From Rhodospirillales bacterium (GTDB lineage: Bacteria; Pseudomonadota; Alphaproteobacteria; Rhodospirillales; Magnetospirillaceae): DNA of 64,000 bases. The stretch lies in the NCBI GenBank assembly GCA_019455065.1, contig JACFNC010000014.1, positions 1 through 64,000 of the forward strand, in the 5' to 3' direction. The position numbers and the translations under genes were made by a program. The notes beneath the pieces were generated by a model. It made no database searches and was not told the origin of the DNA. It saw only the letters and a program-made list of their open reading frames with translations. Positions 42,589 to 50,027 of the stretch are shown piece by piece (within the stretch, counting starts at the first letter, position 1; every line of letters begins with the position of its first letter).

Positions 42589-43632
42589 ATGAGACTCCAC
42601 TCCCCCGTCGCCGTCGCGCTGGCCTCCGCCGCGCTGTTCGGCGCCAGCACGCCCTTCGCCAAGTTGCTTCTCGGCACGATGGAACTGTGGCTGCTGGCCG
42701 GCCTTTTGTATCTCGGCGCGGGCGTCGGTCTGGCGGGGTTCCGGATGATGCGCGGCAAGGCCTACGCCGAAACGCCGCTGCGGCGCCGCGACCTGCCTTG
42801 GATGGCCCTGGTGGTGCTGTTCGGCGGCGTGCTCGGGCCGCTGCTCCTGATGGCCGGCTTGGCGCGGACCGCCGCCGCCCCTGCCGCGCTGCTGCTCAAT
42901 CTCGAGGGACTCGCCACGCTGGCCATCGCCTGGCTGGTCTTCGGCGAGAACGTCGACCGGCGCATTCTCGCCGGCGCCGCCGCCATCCTGGGCGGCGCGG
43001 TGCTGCTGTCGTGGACTCCCGGCCAGGGGCTGGCGCTCGGCTGGGGCGGCCTCGCCATCGTCGGTGCCTGCGTCGCCTGGGCCATCGACAACAATCTGAC
43101 CCGCAAGGTTTCGGCCTCGGACCCGATCGAGGTTGCCGCGGTCAAGGGGCTGGTGGCCGGCAGCGTCAACGTCGCCATCGCCCTGGCACAGGGCGCGACG
43201 CTGCCGCCGCCCGGCGCCATCGCCGCCGCCGGGCTGGTCGGGTTTGCGGGCTACGGCGTCAGCCTCGCCCTGTTCATCGTGGCGCTGCGCCACCTCGGCA
43301 CCGCCCGCACCGGCGCCTATTTCGCCACGGCGCCGTTCCTCGGCGCGGCGCTCGCCGTGGCGCTGTTCGCGGAACCGCTGTCGCCGACGCTGATCGCCGC
43401 CGGCCTGCTGATGGCGGCCGGCGTGTACCTGCACGTCATCGAGCGTCACGAGCACGAGCACGTCCACGAGCCGCTGGAACACGAGCACCGCCACGTCCAC
43501 GATCGGCACCACCGCCACGACCATGGCCCCGAAACGCCGCCGGGCGAGCCGCACACGCATGTGCATCGCCACGCGCGGATGATCCATCGCCACCCGCATT
43601 ATCCGGATCTCCACCACCGGCATCCACATTGA
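42589..43632 (+). CDS. EamA/DMT permease with His-rich tail
   Basis: A protein of about 347 residues with ten transmembrane segments and two EamA repeats (for example ASAALFGASTPFAKLLLG and LGTARTGAYFATAPFLGAALAVALF). From about residue 285 a cytosolic tail of some 65 residues contains 23 histidines, for example HEHEHVHEPLEHEHRHVH. Such tails bind transition metals, so a metal-linked role is likely, but the transported solute is unknown. ATG at 42589 is used; a TTG at 42574 is an alternative start. It is transcribed divergently from ccmF. Confidence 0.83.
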   Translation: MRLHSPVAVALASAALFGASTPFAKLLLGTMELWLLAGLLYLGAGVGLAGFRMMRGKAYAETPLRRRDLPWMALVVLFGGVLGPLLLMAGLARTAAAPAALLLNLEGLATLAIAWLVFGENVDRRILAGAAAILGGAVLLSWTPGQGLALGWGGLAIVGACVAWAIDNNLTRKVSASDPIEVAAVKGLVAGSVNVAIALAQGATLPPPGAIAAAGLVGFAGYGVSLALFIVALRHLGTARTGAYFATAPFLGAALAVALFAEPLSPTLIAAGLLMAAGVYLHVIERHEHEHVHEPLEHEHRHVHDRHHRHDHGPETPPGEPHTHVHRHARMIHRHPHYPDLHHRHPH

Positions 43633-43715
43633 GCGGATCAGATCGGGCTAAATTAGCGGGAACAAATCCTCCGCCCGGCCATTGGCTCGTGAGACCCAAG
43701 GCAAAGGAGGACCCG

Positions 43716-44144
43716 ATGCGATCCATTCTCCTGACGGGAGCGCTTGTGCTTGCGGTGCCCGCGTCCGCGAACGCCGCCGAGCAGGCCGGCTTCGGCCAGA
43801 TCGACGCCGACAACGACGGCGCCGTCACCTGGACCGAAGTTCTCGATCGTCACCGCACGGCGTTCGAGCGCATGGACAAGAACGGGAACGGCACCGTCGA
43901 TCAGGCCGAATTCGCCGCATTTCCCGGCATCGTCGCCGGCGGCCGTGGTCAGGACCAGGCGATGCGCGATCGCCGGTTCCAGCGGTTCGACGGCAACGGC
44001 GACGGCCGCCTCGGCTTCGACGAATATTCCGGCGGCCACCGCCGCATGTTCGACCGTGCCGACGCCAACGACGACGGCCGCGTGACGCGACAGGAGTTCG
44101 CCGATCTGCGTCAGGCCCGCCGTCAGCAGGCGCGGGGGCAGTGA
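43716..44144 (+). CDS. secreted EF-hand calcium-binding protein
   Basis: A 142-residue protein with a signal peptide (cleavage near ANAAEQ, about 21) and four EF-hand loops: DADNDGAVTWTE, DKNGNGTVDQAE, DGNGDGRLGFDE and DANDDGRVTRQE. All keep the acidic ligands at positions 1, 3, 5 and 12. A periplasmic Ca2+ or other divalent-metal binder. The very strong GGCAAAGGAGG site is complementary to a segment of the candidate small RNA near 33.6 kb. It is followed directly by the DUF302 gene. Confidence 0.87.
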   Translation: MRSILLTGALVLAVPASANAAEQAGFGQIDADNDGAVTWTEVLDRHRTAFERMDKNGNGTVDQAEFAAFPGIVAGGRGQDQAMRDRRFQRFDGNGDGRLGFDEYSGGHRRMFDRADANDDGRVTRQEFADLRQARRQQARGQ

Positions 44145-44145
44145 C

Positions 44146-44532
44146 ATGAGCTATTTCGAAGCCAGGCTGCTGAGCGGCGAAACCGTCGCCGGCGCCACCG
44201 CTCGCGTGACCGAGGCACTGAAGGCGCAGGGCTTCGGCGTGCTGACGACCATCGACGTCAAGGAGACGCTGAAGGCCAAGATCGGCGCCGACTTCCGGCC
44301 GTACACCATCCTCGGCGCCTGCAATCCCGCCCTGGCGCATCAGGCGCTGCAGGCCGAGGAGCACATCGGGCTGATGCTGCCGTGCAACGTCGTCGTCCAG
44401 GAGAAGGACGGCGGCGCCGAGGTCGCCGCGGTCGACCCGGTGGCCTCGATGGCGGCGGTCGGCAATCCGACCCTCGCGGGCATCGCCGAACAGGTTCGCG
44501 ACCGCCTGCGCCAGGTCGTTCAGGCGCTGTAA
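44146..44532 (+). CDS. DUF302 family protein
   Basis: A 128-residue cytosolic protein of the DUF302 fold: GFGVLTTIDVKETLKAKIGADFRPYTILGACNPALAHQAL and the GLMLPCNVVV strand are the conserved elements. DUF302 proteins are common beside metal, redox and cytochrome genes but have no proven activity. Two cysteines, in GACNP and LPCNV, are family features. Starts 1 nt after the EF-hand stop codon. Confidence 0.87.
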   Translation: MSYFEARLLSGETVAGATARVTEALKAQGFGVLTTIDVKETLKAKIGADFRPYTILGACNPALAHQALQAEEHIGLMLPCNVVVQEKDGGAEVAAVDPVASMAAVGNPTLAGIAEQVRDRLRQVVQAL

Positions 44533-44541
44533 CAACGGCGT

Positions 44542-44564
44542 GCAGGGGCGCCGGGCGCCCCTGC
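44542..44564. terminator. hairpin between convergent genes
   Basis: GCAGGGGCGC (44542-44551) pairs perfectly with GCGCCCCTGC (44555-44564) across a 3-nt loop, exactly between the converging DUF302 and PRC-barrel genes. There is no T-tract; a bidirectional terminator is plausible. Confidence 0.55.
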
Positions 44565-45236
44565 TCAGTCGCCGTCGCCGTCCGCCGGCGGCGCCGCCTG
44601 GCTCGCCAGTTCCTGCTGCGACACCCTGGCGGCATAGACGACCATGTTCTTGCCGGCGACCAGCTCCTCGAGCGGCACCACCACGCGCTCATTGCCGAAA
44701 TCGATGAAGCCGAACCAGTCGATGGCGCCGCCGGTCTTCAGCACGGCATAGCTCCGGCCGTCCTGCCGGCGCACGACCTCGTCGATCTCGGCGATGCGGT
44801 GGCCTTCGGCATTGACCACGTCCTTGCCGGGGCCGTCGTCCGCGTCGATCTTCGGCGGGGCGGTAACGACGCCTGGATCGGCGGCTCGGAGCGCGGCGGC
44901 GCTGGCGGCGAGCACCTCGGCGGCCTTTGCGGGATCGCCGTTCTGCAGCGCCTGCCGCGCGTGCTTCATCGCCCCCGACGCCTGCTTCGCCAAAGCCGCG
45001 AGTGGTGGCGGCGCGGCGTGATCGAAGACAAGCGCAACCCGCTCGGCCGCATCGAGCGCCTTGGTCGCCTCCAGCCGCGCATCCTGCTCGCGCAAGGCTT
45101 CGGCGGCGCGGTCGGCGGAACTCGCCAAGCCGTCGATCAGCGTCGCGAACCGGCCCGCGACCGGCGCCTCGGCAGCGGCAAGCGGCGCAGCCGAGACAAG
45201 GGCGGCGAATGCCATGGTCATTGCGAGTTTCCGCAT
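44565..45236 (-). CDS. secreted PRC-barrel protein
   Basis: A 223-residue exported protein (signal peptide about 1-21). The middle is a helical region (about 25-125) resembling a haem-free or metal-binding helical bundle. The C-terminal 90 residues are a PRC-barrel: GKDVVNAEGHRIAEIDEVVRRQDGRSYAVLKTGG and ERVVVPLEEL. PRC-barrels usually mediate protein or RNA contacts. It follows the DUF4396 gene by 5 nt. I cannot name a precise function. Confidence 0.75.
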   Translation of the reverse strand: MRKLAMTMAFAALVSAAPLAAAEAPVAGRFATLIDGLASSADRAAEALREQDARLEATKALDAAERVALVFDHAAPPPLAALAKQASGAMKHARQALQNGDPAKAAEVLAASAAALRAADPGVVTAPPKIDADDGPGKDVVNAEGHRIAEIDEVVRRQDGRSYAVLKTGGAIDWFGFIDFGNERVVVPLEELVAGKNMVVYAARVSQQELASQAAPPADGDGD

Positions 45237-45241
45237 CTGCC

Positions 45242-45991
45242 TCACCCGTGCTGCTGTTTCATCTGCTTGAGCATGTGCTCGTGACCTTGTCCGTGCTTCC
45301 AGCCGATGGCGACCAGCCAGTAGTTCATCGGATAGGTCAGGACGAAGCCCACGATCAGCCCCAGCGCGCCGAAGGTCCAAAACGCGAAGGTGTTCGGCAT
45401 CGGCTGCGCCCCGACCACCGAGGGCGTCACCTGCGCCATCACCAGCCCCATGCCGAGCATCACCGTGATCATCGAGAAAAACTCGGCGCGGCCGCCCTTC
45501 CAGATCGCCGCGAACCAGCCGTTGCCGTGCAGCCGCATCGCCCAGGTCTGAAAGATGAACCAGCCCAGAAGGTAACCGATCAGGTATTCGAACCAGAACT
45601 CGCGCCAGAACGGAAAGCCGAACACGCGGGCGAGCACCATGGCGGTCATGATGCCGAGACCGTCGCCGCCGACGCAGTGGATGGCCGAGGCCACGACCTT
45701 GCGCCAGGTCGGCTGCGAGTATTCGGTGAAGCGCTTCATCTTCGCTTCGTGGCCCTCGTACCGGGCGATGTCGGAGGGCCGCGACGTCACCAGATAGAGC
45801 ACGATGCCGATCGCCGAAAAGAAAAAGATGATGATCGGCCAAGCGACCTTCAGCGGCGGATTGAGCGCGCTGTTGGCGGTCTGCGCGTCGTAGACCATCC
45901 ACACCACGCCCAGGGTGCCGATCGCGTACCAGGTGATCGCGAACCACGGTTCGGCCATGAACGGCAATGTCTCGGCCAGGAAGCTCAGCAT
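45242..45991 (-). CDS. DUF4396 membrane protein
   Basis: A 249-residue integral membrane protein with six or seven hydrophobic segments. The conserved DUF4396 block includes TWRKVVASAIHCVGGDGLGIMTAM and FEYLIGYLLGWFIFQTWAM, with a His-Cys pair in the middle of a helix. The C-terminus is His/Met-rich (GHEHMLKQMKQQHG). The family occurs in metal-resistance islands. Start at 45991 chosen because GGAG precedes it; the region further upstream is shared with the divergent 46138 gene. Confidence 0.8.
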   Translation of the reverse strand: MLSFLAETLPFMAEPWFAITWYAIGTLGVVWMVYDAQTANSALNPPLKVAWPIIIFFFSAIGIVLYLVTSRPSDIARYEGHEAKMKRFTEYSQPTWRKVVASAIHCVGGDGLGIMTAMVLARVFGFPFWREFWFEYLIGYLLGWFIFQTWAMRLHGNGWFAAIWKGGRAEFFSMITVMLGMGLVMAQVTPSVVGAQPMPNTFAFWTFGALGLIVGFVLTYPMNYWLVAIGWKHGQGHEHMLKQMKQQHG

Positions 45992-46066
45992 CTCGATCTC
46001 CGGTGACAGGCTGCGATCCCTTGGCGAAACAACGGAAACGGCTTGGTGTTCCGGCCGGTGGGGCGG

Positions 46067-46114
46067 CGTCACAATTCGAAACACTTTCCCGCCGGGCAGA
46101 CAAAAACTGGCGAC
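46067..46114 (+). promoter_or_regulatory. partial recurrent island motif (46138 gene)
   Basis: The right box is well preserved: GACAAAAACTGGCGAC at 46099-46114. The left box is weak: GCGTCAC sits at 46067-46073, further away than in the other copies. It ends 23 nt before the gene at 46138. Supportive but not decisive. Confidence 0.5.
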
Positions 46115-46137
46115 GCATCGCGGATAGGCTCGACGCC

Positions 46138-47028
46138 ATGATGGAACGACACTCCCGCCGCCGCCTGCTCGCCCTCGCCCTGTTCGGCGCCGGCATGTAC
46201 GGCCTCGGCCTCGAGACGCCGCGCATCCTGCGGCTGTTCGAGCGCGACCACCTCGGCGAGGCGGCGCGGGCGGTGATCCCAGACGCGCCGGTCTGGACCG
46301 GGATGACGCTCGGGCAGGCCATGGTGCGGCTGGTCGCGGGCGGGGTGATCGATCCGAACAAGATGGCGGCGACCTACGAGCGACGCGGCGGCCTGCCGGG
46401 CTGGGCGGCGCAGGCGCTGAAGGCGGCCTCGCCCGAGGCGGTGGTGCTGTCGCCGCGGACGGCGCCGGTGCTGCTCAACCTGCTCTGGGCACTGGGGTTG
46501 GCCAACCGCATGGAGGCCAACGCGACCAGCCGCCTTGCCGGTCCCGACGGCGCCGGCTTCGCCAGCACCGGCGGCTGGACGCTGGGCCGTGCCGAAACGG
46601 GCGGCGGCTACTTCAACACCGTCGCGGCCGTGCCGCTGACGCCTTCGCAGGAGGCGCGGGTGGTGGCGATCGCCGACGCCACCTACCGGCCGTGCTGCGA
46701 CAACTCGGCCTTCTTTCAGGACTGCAATCATGGCTCGGCGATGCTGGGGCTGATCCAGCTCGCCGTCGCCCATGGCTTGAGCGATGACGCGGTCTGGCGC
46801 CTGGCCAAGGCGGCCAACGGCCTGTGGTACCCCGAGCAATACGTCGAGATGGCGGTGTGGTTCCGCGAATACGAGGGCACCGCCTGGGCGGCCGTCGAGC
46901 CGCGCCGCGCCTTGGGCCGCGAGATGTCGTCGCTGACCGCCTGGCGCAGAACCGTCCACGACCGTCTCGTCCGCGACGGCCTGATCGCCGAGCAGCGGCC
47001 GTCGGGCGGCGGCGGCTGCGCCGTCTGA
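46138..47028 (+). CDS. conserved protein of unknown function with Cys/His motif
   Basis: A 296-residue protein with an N-terminal hydrophobic stretch (LLALALFGAGMYGLGLE) after a basic HSRRRLL start, suggesting export or membrane anchoring. Near 182-198 it has a striking block, PCCDNSAFFQDCNHGSAMLG, with three Cys and one His that could bind a metal or haem. The rest is mostly helical. The C-terminus ends GGGGCAV. I cannot assign a family; I have a general memory of similar CC-DCNHG proteins in proteobacterial metal regions. It leads the operon that continues with the HMA-like gene. Confidence 0.6.
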   Translation: MMERHSRRRLLALALFGAGMYGLGLETPRILRLFERDHLGEAARAVIPDAPVWTGMTLGQAMVRLVAGGVIDPNKMAATYERRGGLPGWAAQALKAASPEAVVLSPRTAPVLLNLLWALGLANRMEANATSRLAGPDGAGFASTGGWTLGRAETGGGYFNTVAAVPLTPSQEARVVAIADATYRPCCDNSAFFQDCNHGSAMLGLIQLAVAHGLSDDAVWRLAKAANGLWYPEQYVEMAVWFREYEGTAWAAVEPRRALGREMSSLTAWRRTVHDRLVRDGLIAEQRPSGGGGCAV

Positions 47029-47052
47029 ACCAACGAATAAGGGAGGAGAGGC

Positions 47053-47379
47053 ATGAACGAGACCAACATCGTCAAGCGCAAGATCAAGGTCGCGGGCCTG
47101 GACGACTGTAGTCGCGACGTCGGCGAATGGCTGCGTTCGGTCGACGGCGTCGTCGATGCCGAGGCCAGCCCGGATACCGGCCGCGTGACCGTGTCATACG
47201 ACCTGCGCCAATGCACCCTGCCGCAGGTCGCCGAGCGCCTGGAGGCGATCGGACTGCGGCCGTCGAACCACGTGCTCGACCGGCTGCGCCGCGGCTGGGC
47301 CTCGTTCACCGAAGACAACATCCGCTCCAGCCTCGGCCACCAGGGCCATTGCTGTTCGAAACCGCCGGCCGGCCGCTAA
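47053..47379 (+). CDS. HMA-like small protein lacking CxxC
   Basis: A 108-residue cytosolic protein whose first 70 residues follow the ferredoxin-like fold of heavy-metal-associated domains (KRKIKVAGLDDCSRDVGEWL, GVVDAEASPDTGRVTVSYD, AERLEAIGL). The usual metal motif MxCxxC is replaced by LDDCSRD with a single Cys. A new cluster, GHQGHCC, appears near the C-terminus. Either a metal chaperone with different ligands or a protein-interaction module. The start has GGGAGGAG. Confidence 0.7.
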   Translation: MNETNIVKRKIKVAGLDDCSRDVGEWLRSVDGVVDAEASPDTGRVTVSYDLRQCTLPQVAERLEAIGLRPSNHVLDRLRRGWASFTEDNIRSSLGHQGHCCSKPPAGR

Positions 47380-47391
47380 AGGAGACCCGCC

Positions 47392-47682
47392 ATGAACCTG
47401 AATTCCCTGCTGCGCTCGCCGATGGGCCTGTGCATCATCCTGATGGGCGGCCTCGCGGTCGTGTTCTTCGCCGGCAGCGGCGGCGAAGCGACGGCCGGCG
47501 CCGAGCAGCCGTCGCTGTGGATATCGCTGCTGCCGATGCTGCTGTGCGTCGGCGTGCACCTCTTGATGTGCGGCGGCCACAAGCATGGCAAGGACGGCGC
47601 GTCCTGCCACAAGGACAAGAAGACCGCCGAGGCACCGGAAAGCACGCCGGCCCTGGTTACCAAACCTGCCGACGGCGGCTGA
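47392..47682 (+). CDS. DUF2933-like small membrane protein
   Basis: A 96-residue protein with two hydrophobic segments (PMGLCIILMGGLAVVFFAG and ISLLPMLLCVGVHLLMCGGH) and a His/Lys/Cys-rich tail (GGHKHGKDGASCHKDKK). The pattern matches DUF2933 and the gene at 29874. It probably contributes to metal handling at the membrane, although no activity is known. Co-transcribed with the HMA-like gene 12 nt upstream. Confidence 0.7.
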   Translation: MNLNSLLRSPMGLCIILMGGLAVVFFAGSGGEATAGAEQPSLWISLLPMLLCVGVHLLMCGGHKHGKDGASCHKDKKTAEAPESTPALVTKPADGG

Positions 47683-47704
47683 GGCCTTTGAAGGGAGGCG
47701 CATC

Positions 47705-47830
47705 ATGGATTACGTGCTGCCAGCCGTCTTCGCCGTCGGAATCGCGTGGCTCCTGATGCGCACCATCGTCGACAGCCAGGACGCCGACCCGCCGAACGCC
47801 AAGGACAAACCCAAGGGACCCGCGACATGA
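47705..47830 (+). CDS. 41-residue single-pass membrane protein
   Basis: A 41-residue protein, MDYVLPAVFAVGIAWLLMRTI followed by a charged Lys/Asp-rich tail. One transmembrane helix, then a soluble end. It is supported by a GGGAGG ribosome-binding site and by an ATGA overlap with the cytochrome gene. It may be a small subunit or assembly factor for that cytochrome, much like the CcoQ or CcmD type of tiny membrane proteins; homology cannot be shown. Confidence 0.6.
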   Translation: MDYVLPAVFAVGIAWLLMRTIVDSQDADPPNAKDKPKGPAT

Positions 47831-48276
47831 GGCTCACCATCCTGCTTGCCGGCGGCGGGGCTGGGCTGGCACTGGCCGCCGCCCTCGGCGGCTGGCTGGC
47901 GCTGGCGCCGGCGGCCGGCGCCGATCCGAGCGATCCGGCGCAAGTCGCGCGCGGCCAAGCCGTGTACGCCGACTTCTGCGCCTCTTGTCACGGCGCCGAC
48001 CTTGAAGGCCAGCCGGACTGGAAGACCCGCAACGCCGCGGGCCGCCTGCCGGCGCCGCCGCACGACGTCACCGGCCATACCTGGCACCACCCGGACGCGA
48101 TGCTGTTCGACATCACGAAGAACGGCATCGCCGCCATCGCGCCGCCCGGCTACGAGAGCGACATGCCCGGCTTCGGCGAAGCGCTGTCGGACGACGACAT
48201 CTGGGCGGCGCTCGCCTTCATCAAGAGCCGCTGGCCCGCCGAAACCCTGCGCCGACAGCAGGCGGTTGGTGGCTGA
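47827..48276 (+). CDS. mono-haem cytochrome c
   Basis: A 149-residue secreted or anchored cytochrome. Hydrophobic N-terminus (about 5-32), haem site CASCHGADLEG near 51-55, and candidate Met ligand in YESDMPGFGEALSDDDIWA. This is the class I pattern seen in c552- and CccA-like electron carriers. Overlaps the upstream 41-residue gene (ATGA). A substrate of the CcmF/H/I system encoded nearby. Confidence 0.87.
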   Translation: MRLTILLAGGGAGLALAAALGGWLALAPAAGADPSDPAQVARGQAVYADFCASCHGADLEGQPDWKTRNAAGRLPAPPHDVTGHTWHHPDAMLFDITKNGIAAIAPPGYESDMPGFGEALSDDDIWAALAFIKSRWPAETLRRQQAVGG

Positions 48277-48296
48277 GCGAAAGCGGTCGCCACAGA

Positions 48297-48337
48297 CTGT
48301 CACAAAGTACCGCCGTGCCGACGAACTTCAGTAACAG
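48297..48337 (+). promoter_or_regulatory. recurrent island promoter motif, copy 4
   Basis: CTGTCAC (48297-48303), 16 nt, then GACGAACTTCAGTAACAG (48320-48337). It ends 45 nt before the TlpA-like start and splits the cytochrome operon from the thiol-redox operon. Confidence 0.62.
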
Positions 48338-48382
48338 TCATAGACTGAAATTGCGGATATGAACAGCGATCGGGAGATTGCC

Positions 48383-48955
48383 ATGTCCGCCACGAGCGAA
48401 ACCGAGATCGGCCACGCCCGCCCACGGTTCGGCGGCCTCGTCCCGGTGGCGGTCTTCGCGGTTCTTGCCGTGGTGTTCGCCGTGGGGCTGACCCTCAATC
48501 CGCGCGAGCTTCCTTCGGCGCTGATCGGCAAGCCGGTGCCGGAGTTCGCGCTGCCGCCGGTCCAGGGCCGCGCCGCCGGATTATCGACCGCCGATCTGCG
48601 CGGCGAGGTCTCGCTAGTCAATGTCTTCGCGTCGTGGTGCGCCGAGTGCAAGCGCGAGCATCCGTTCCTGATGGAACTGTCGCGCTCCGGAATCGTGCCG
48701 CTGCACGGGTTGAACTACAAGGACAAGCCCGCCGACGCGCAAGGCTGGCTCGACGGATTGGGCGATCCCTATGTGCGCACCGGCGCCGACCTCGACGGCC
48801 GCGTCGCCATCGATTTCGGCGTCTACGGCGTGCCCGAGACCTTCGTCATCGGCAAGGACGGCCGCATCGCCTACAAGCACATCGGCGCGATGACGCCCGA
48901 GATCTTCGACCGCGACATCCTGCCGCGCATTCGCGAACTGCAGGCGGCGCGATGA
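48383..48955 (+). CDS. TlpA/ScsD/CcmG-like membrane thioredoxin
   Basis: A 190-residue protein with an N-terminal anchor (about 17-37) and a periplasmic thioredoxin domain. Active site WCAEC in NVFASWCAECKREHP near 91-95, plus the cis-Pro in GVPETFVIGKDG. This is the DsbE/CcmG/TlpA group, including ScsD of copper-tolerance loci. It would keep apocytochrome or other thiols reduced using electrons from the CcdA-like protein. The start at 48383 is preferred over 48359 for its GGGAG site. It overlaps the next gene (ATGA). Confidence 0.88.
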   Translation: MSATSETEIGHARPRFGGLVPVAVFAVLAVVFAVGLTLNPRELPSALIGKPVPEFALPPVQGRAAGLSTADLRGEVSLVNVFASWCAECKREHPFLMELSRSGIVPLHGLNYKDKPADAQGWLDGLGDPYVRTGADLDGRVAIDFGVYGVPETFVIGKDGRIAYKHIGAMTPEIFDRDILPRIRELQAAR

Positions 48956-49701
48956 GCCTGGAACTCTCCGGCATCGCGATCTCCTCGGCCTTCCTGGCCG
49001 GCATGATCTCATTCCTGTCGCCCTGCGTGCTGCCGCTGGTGCCCGGCTACGTCTCCTACGTCGCCGGCCAGTCGCTCGAGGACATGCGGGCCGAGCGGCG
49101 CAGCCTGCGCGCCCGGCTCGACGCGCTGATACTGGCCAGCTTCTTCGTCGCCGGCTTCTCGCTGATCTTCATCGCGCTGGGCGCCAGCGCCACGGCGCTG
49201 GGGCAGGCGCTGCAGTCGTGGCGCGGCGCCGCCAACCTCGTCGCCGGCTCGATCGTGACCCTGTTCGGGCTGCACATGCTCGGGCTGCTGCCGCTCGCCC
49301 GGCTGCAGCGCGAATGGCGCTTCGGCGCCGGCATCAAGGGTGGCCGGCCGGTCGGCGCGTTGGCACTGGGCGGCGCCTTCGCCTTCGGCTGGACGCCCTG
49401 CATCGGCCCGATCCTCGGCGCCATCCTCACCCTCGGCGCCTCGACCCTGGGCGTCGCCTCGGGCGTGCAGTTGCTGGCGATCTATTCCGCCGGGCTGGCG
49501 GTACCGTTCCTGCTGGTGGCGCTGTTCACCGACGCCTTCATGGCGCGGCTAGCCCCTTTCCGCCGCCTCGGCCGCATCGCCCACCTCGCCGCCGGCGGCC
49601 TGCTGGTCGCGGTCGGCATCGCCATGGCGACCGGCTGGCTCGCCAGCATCGGCACCTGGCTATTGCTGCGCTTCCCCGGCTTCCAGGAGATTCTGCTGTG
49701 A
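48952..49701 (+). CDS. CcdA/ScsB-like thiol electron transporter
   Basis: A 249-residue inner-membrane protein with six transmembrane segments. The two redox cysteines of the CcdA/DsbD-beta family are present in SFLSPCVLPLVPGYVSYVAG (helix 1) and FGWTPCIGPILGAIL (helix 4). It moves reducing equivalents from cytosolic thioredoxin to periplasmic thiol proteins. It is coupled to the TlpA-like gene and to the cytochrome gene (stop TGA overlaps a GTG start). Confidence 0.92.
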   Translation: MSLELSGIAISSAFLAGMISFLSPCVLPLVPGYVSYVAGQSLEDMRAERRSLRARLDALILASFFVAGFSLIFIALGASATALGQALQSWRGAANLVAGSIVTLFGLHMLGLLPLARLQREWRFGAGIKGGRPVGALALGGAFAFGWTPCIGPILGAILTLGASTLGVASGVQLLAIYSAGLAVPFLLVALFTDAFMARLAPFRRLGRIAHLAAGGLLVAVGIAMATGWLASIGTWLLLRFPGFQEILL

Positions 49702-50027
49702 AGGCGCTGATACTCGTCGCGGCGCTCGCTGCCGCCCCCGCCGCGGCCGCCGACCACGGCGCCGCCATCTACGACCGCGCCTGCGCCGTCTGCCACGGCT
49801 ACGACGGCACCGGCGCCATGCCCGGCGTCGCCGACCTTACCGATCCCGCCGGCGCCCTTGCCAAGTCCGATGCCGAGCTGATGCGCAGCCTGCGCGACGG
49901 CGTCGAAGGCGATGCCGCCGCCATGCCGCCGCGCGGCGGCGACGATTCCCTGACCGACGGCGACCTCGCCGCCGTCCTCGCCCATATCCGCGCCGCCTTT
50001 GGCGGCTCGCAAGGAGACAAGCCATGA
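49698..50027 (+). CDS. small mono-haem cytochrome c
   Basis: A 109-residue periplasmic cytochrome with a signal peptide ending near AAAADHG (about 19), haem site CAVCHGYDGTG near 30-34, and a Met ligand candidate in AMPPRGG. The GTG start overlaps the CcdA-like stop codon. Its own stop overlaps the next start (ATGA). Class I type, probably an electron carrier for the propeller protein encoded next. Confidence 0.85.
   Translation: MKALILVAALAAAPAAAADHGAAIYDRACAVCHGYDGTGAMPGVADLTDPAGALAKSDAELMRSLRDGVEGDAAAMPPRGGDDSLTDGDLAAVLAHIRAAFGGSQGDKP

Noticed and set aside
39841-43629. A 1262-codon open frame on the minus strand.
   Set aside because: Only its last 158 codons (CcmH) are real. The rest lies antisense to the DMT gene and out of frame with ccmF.
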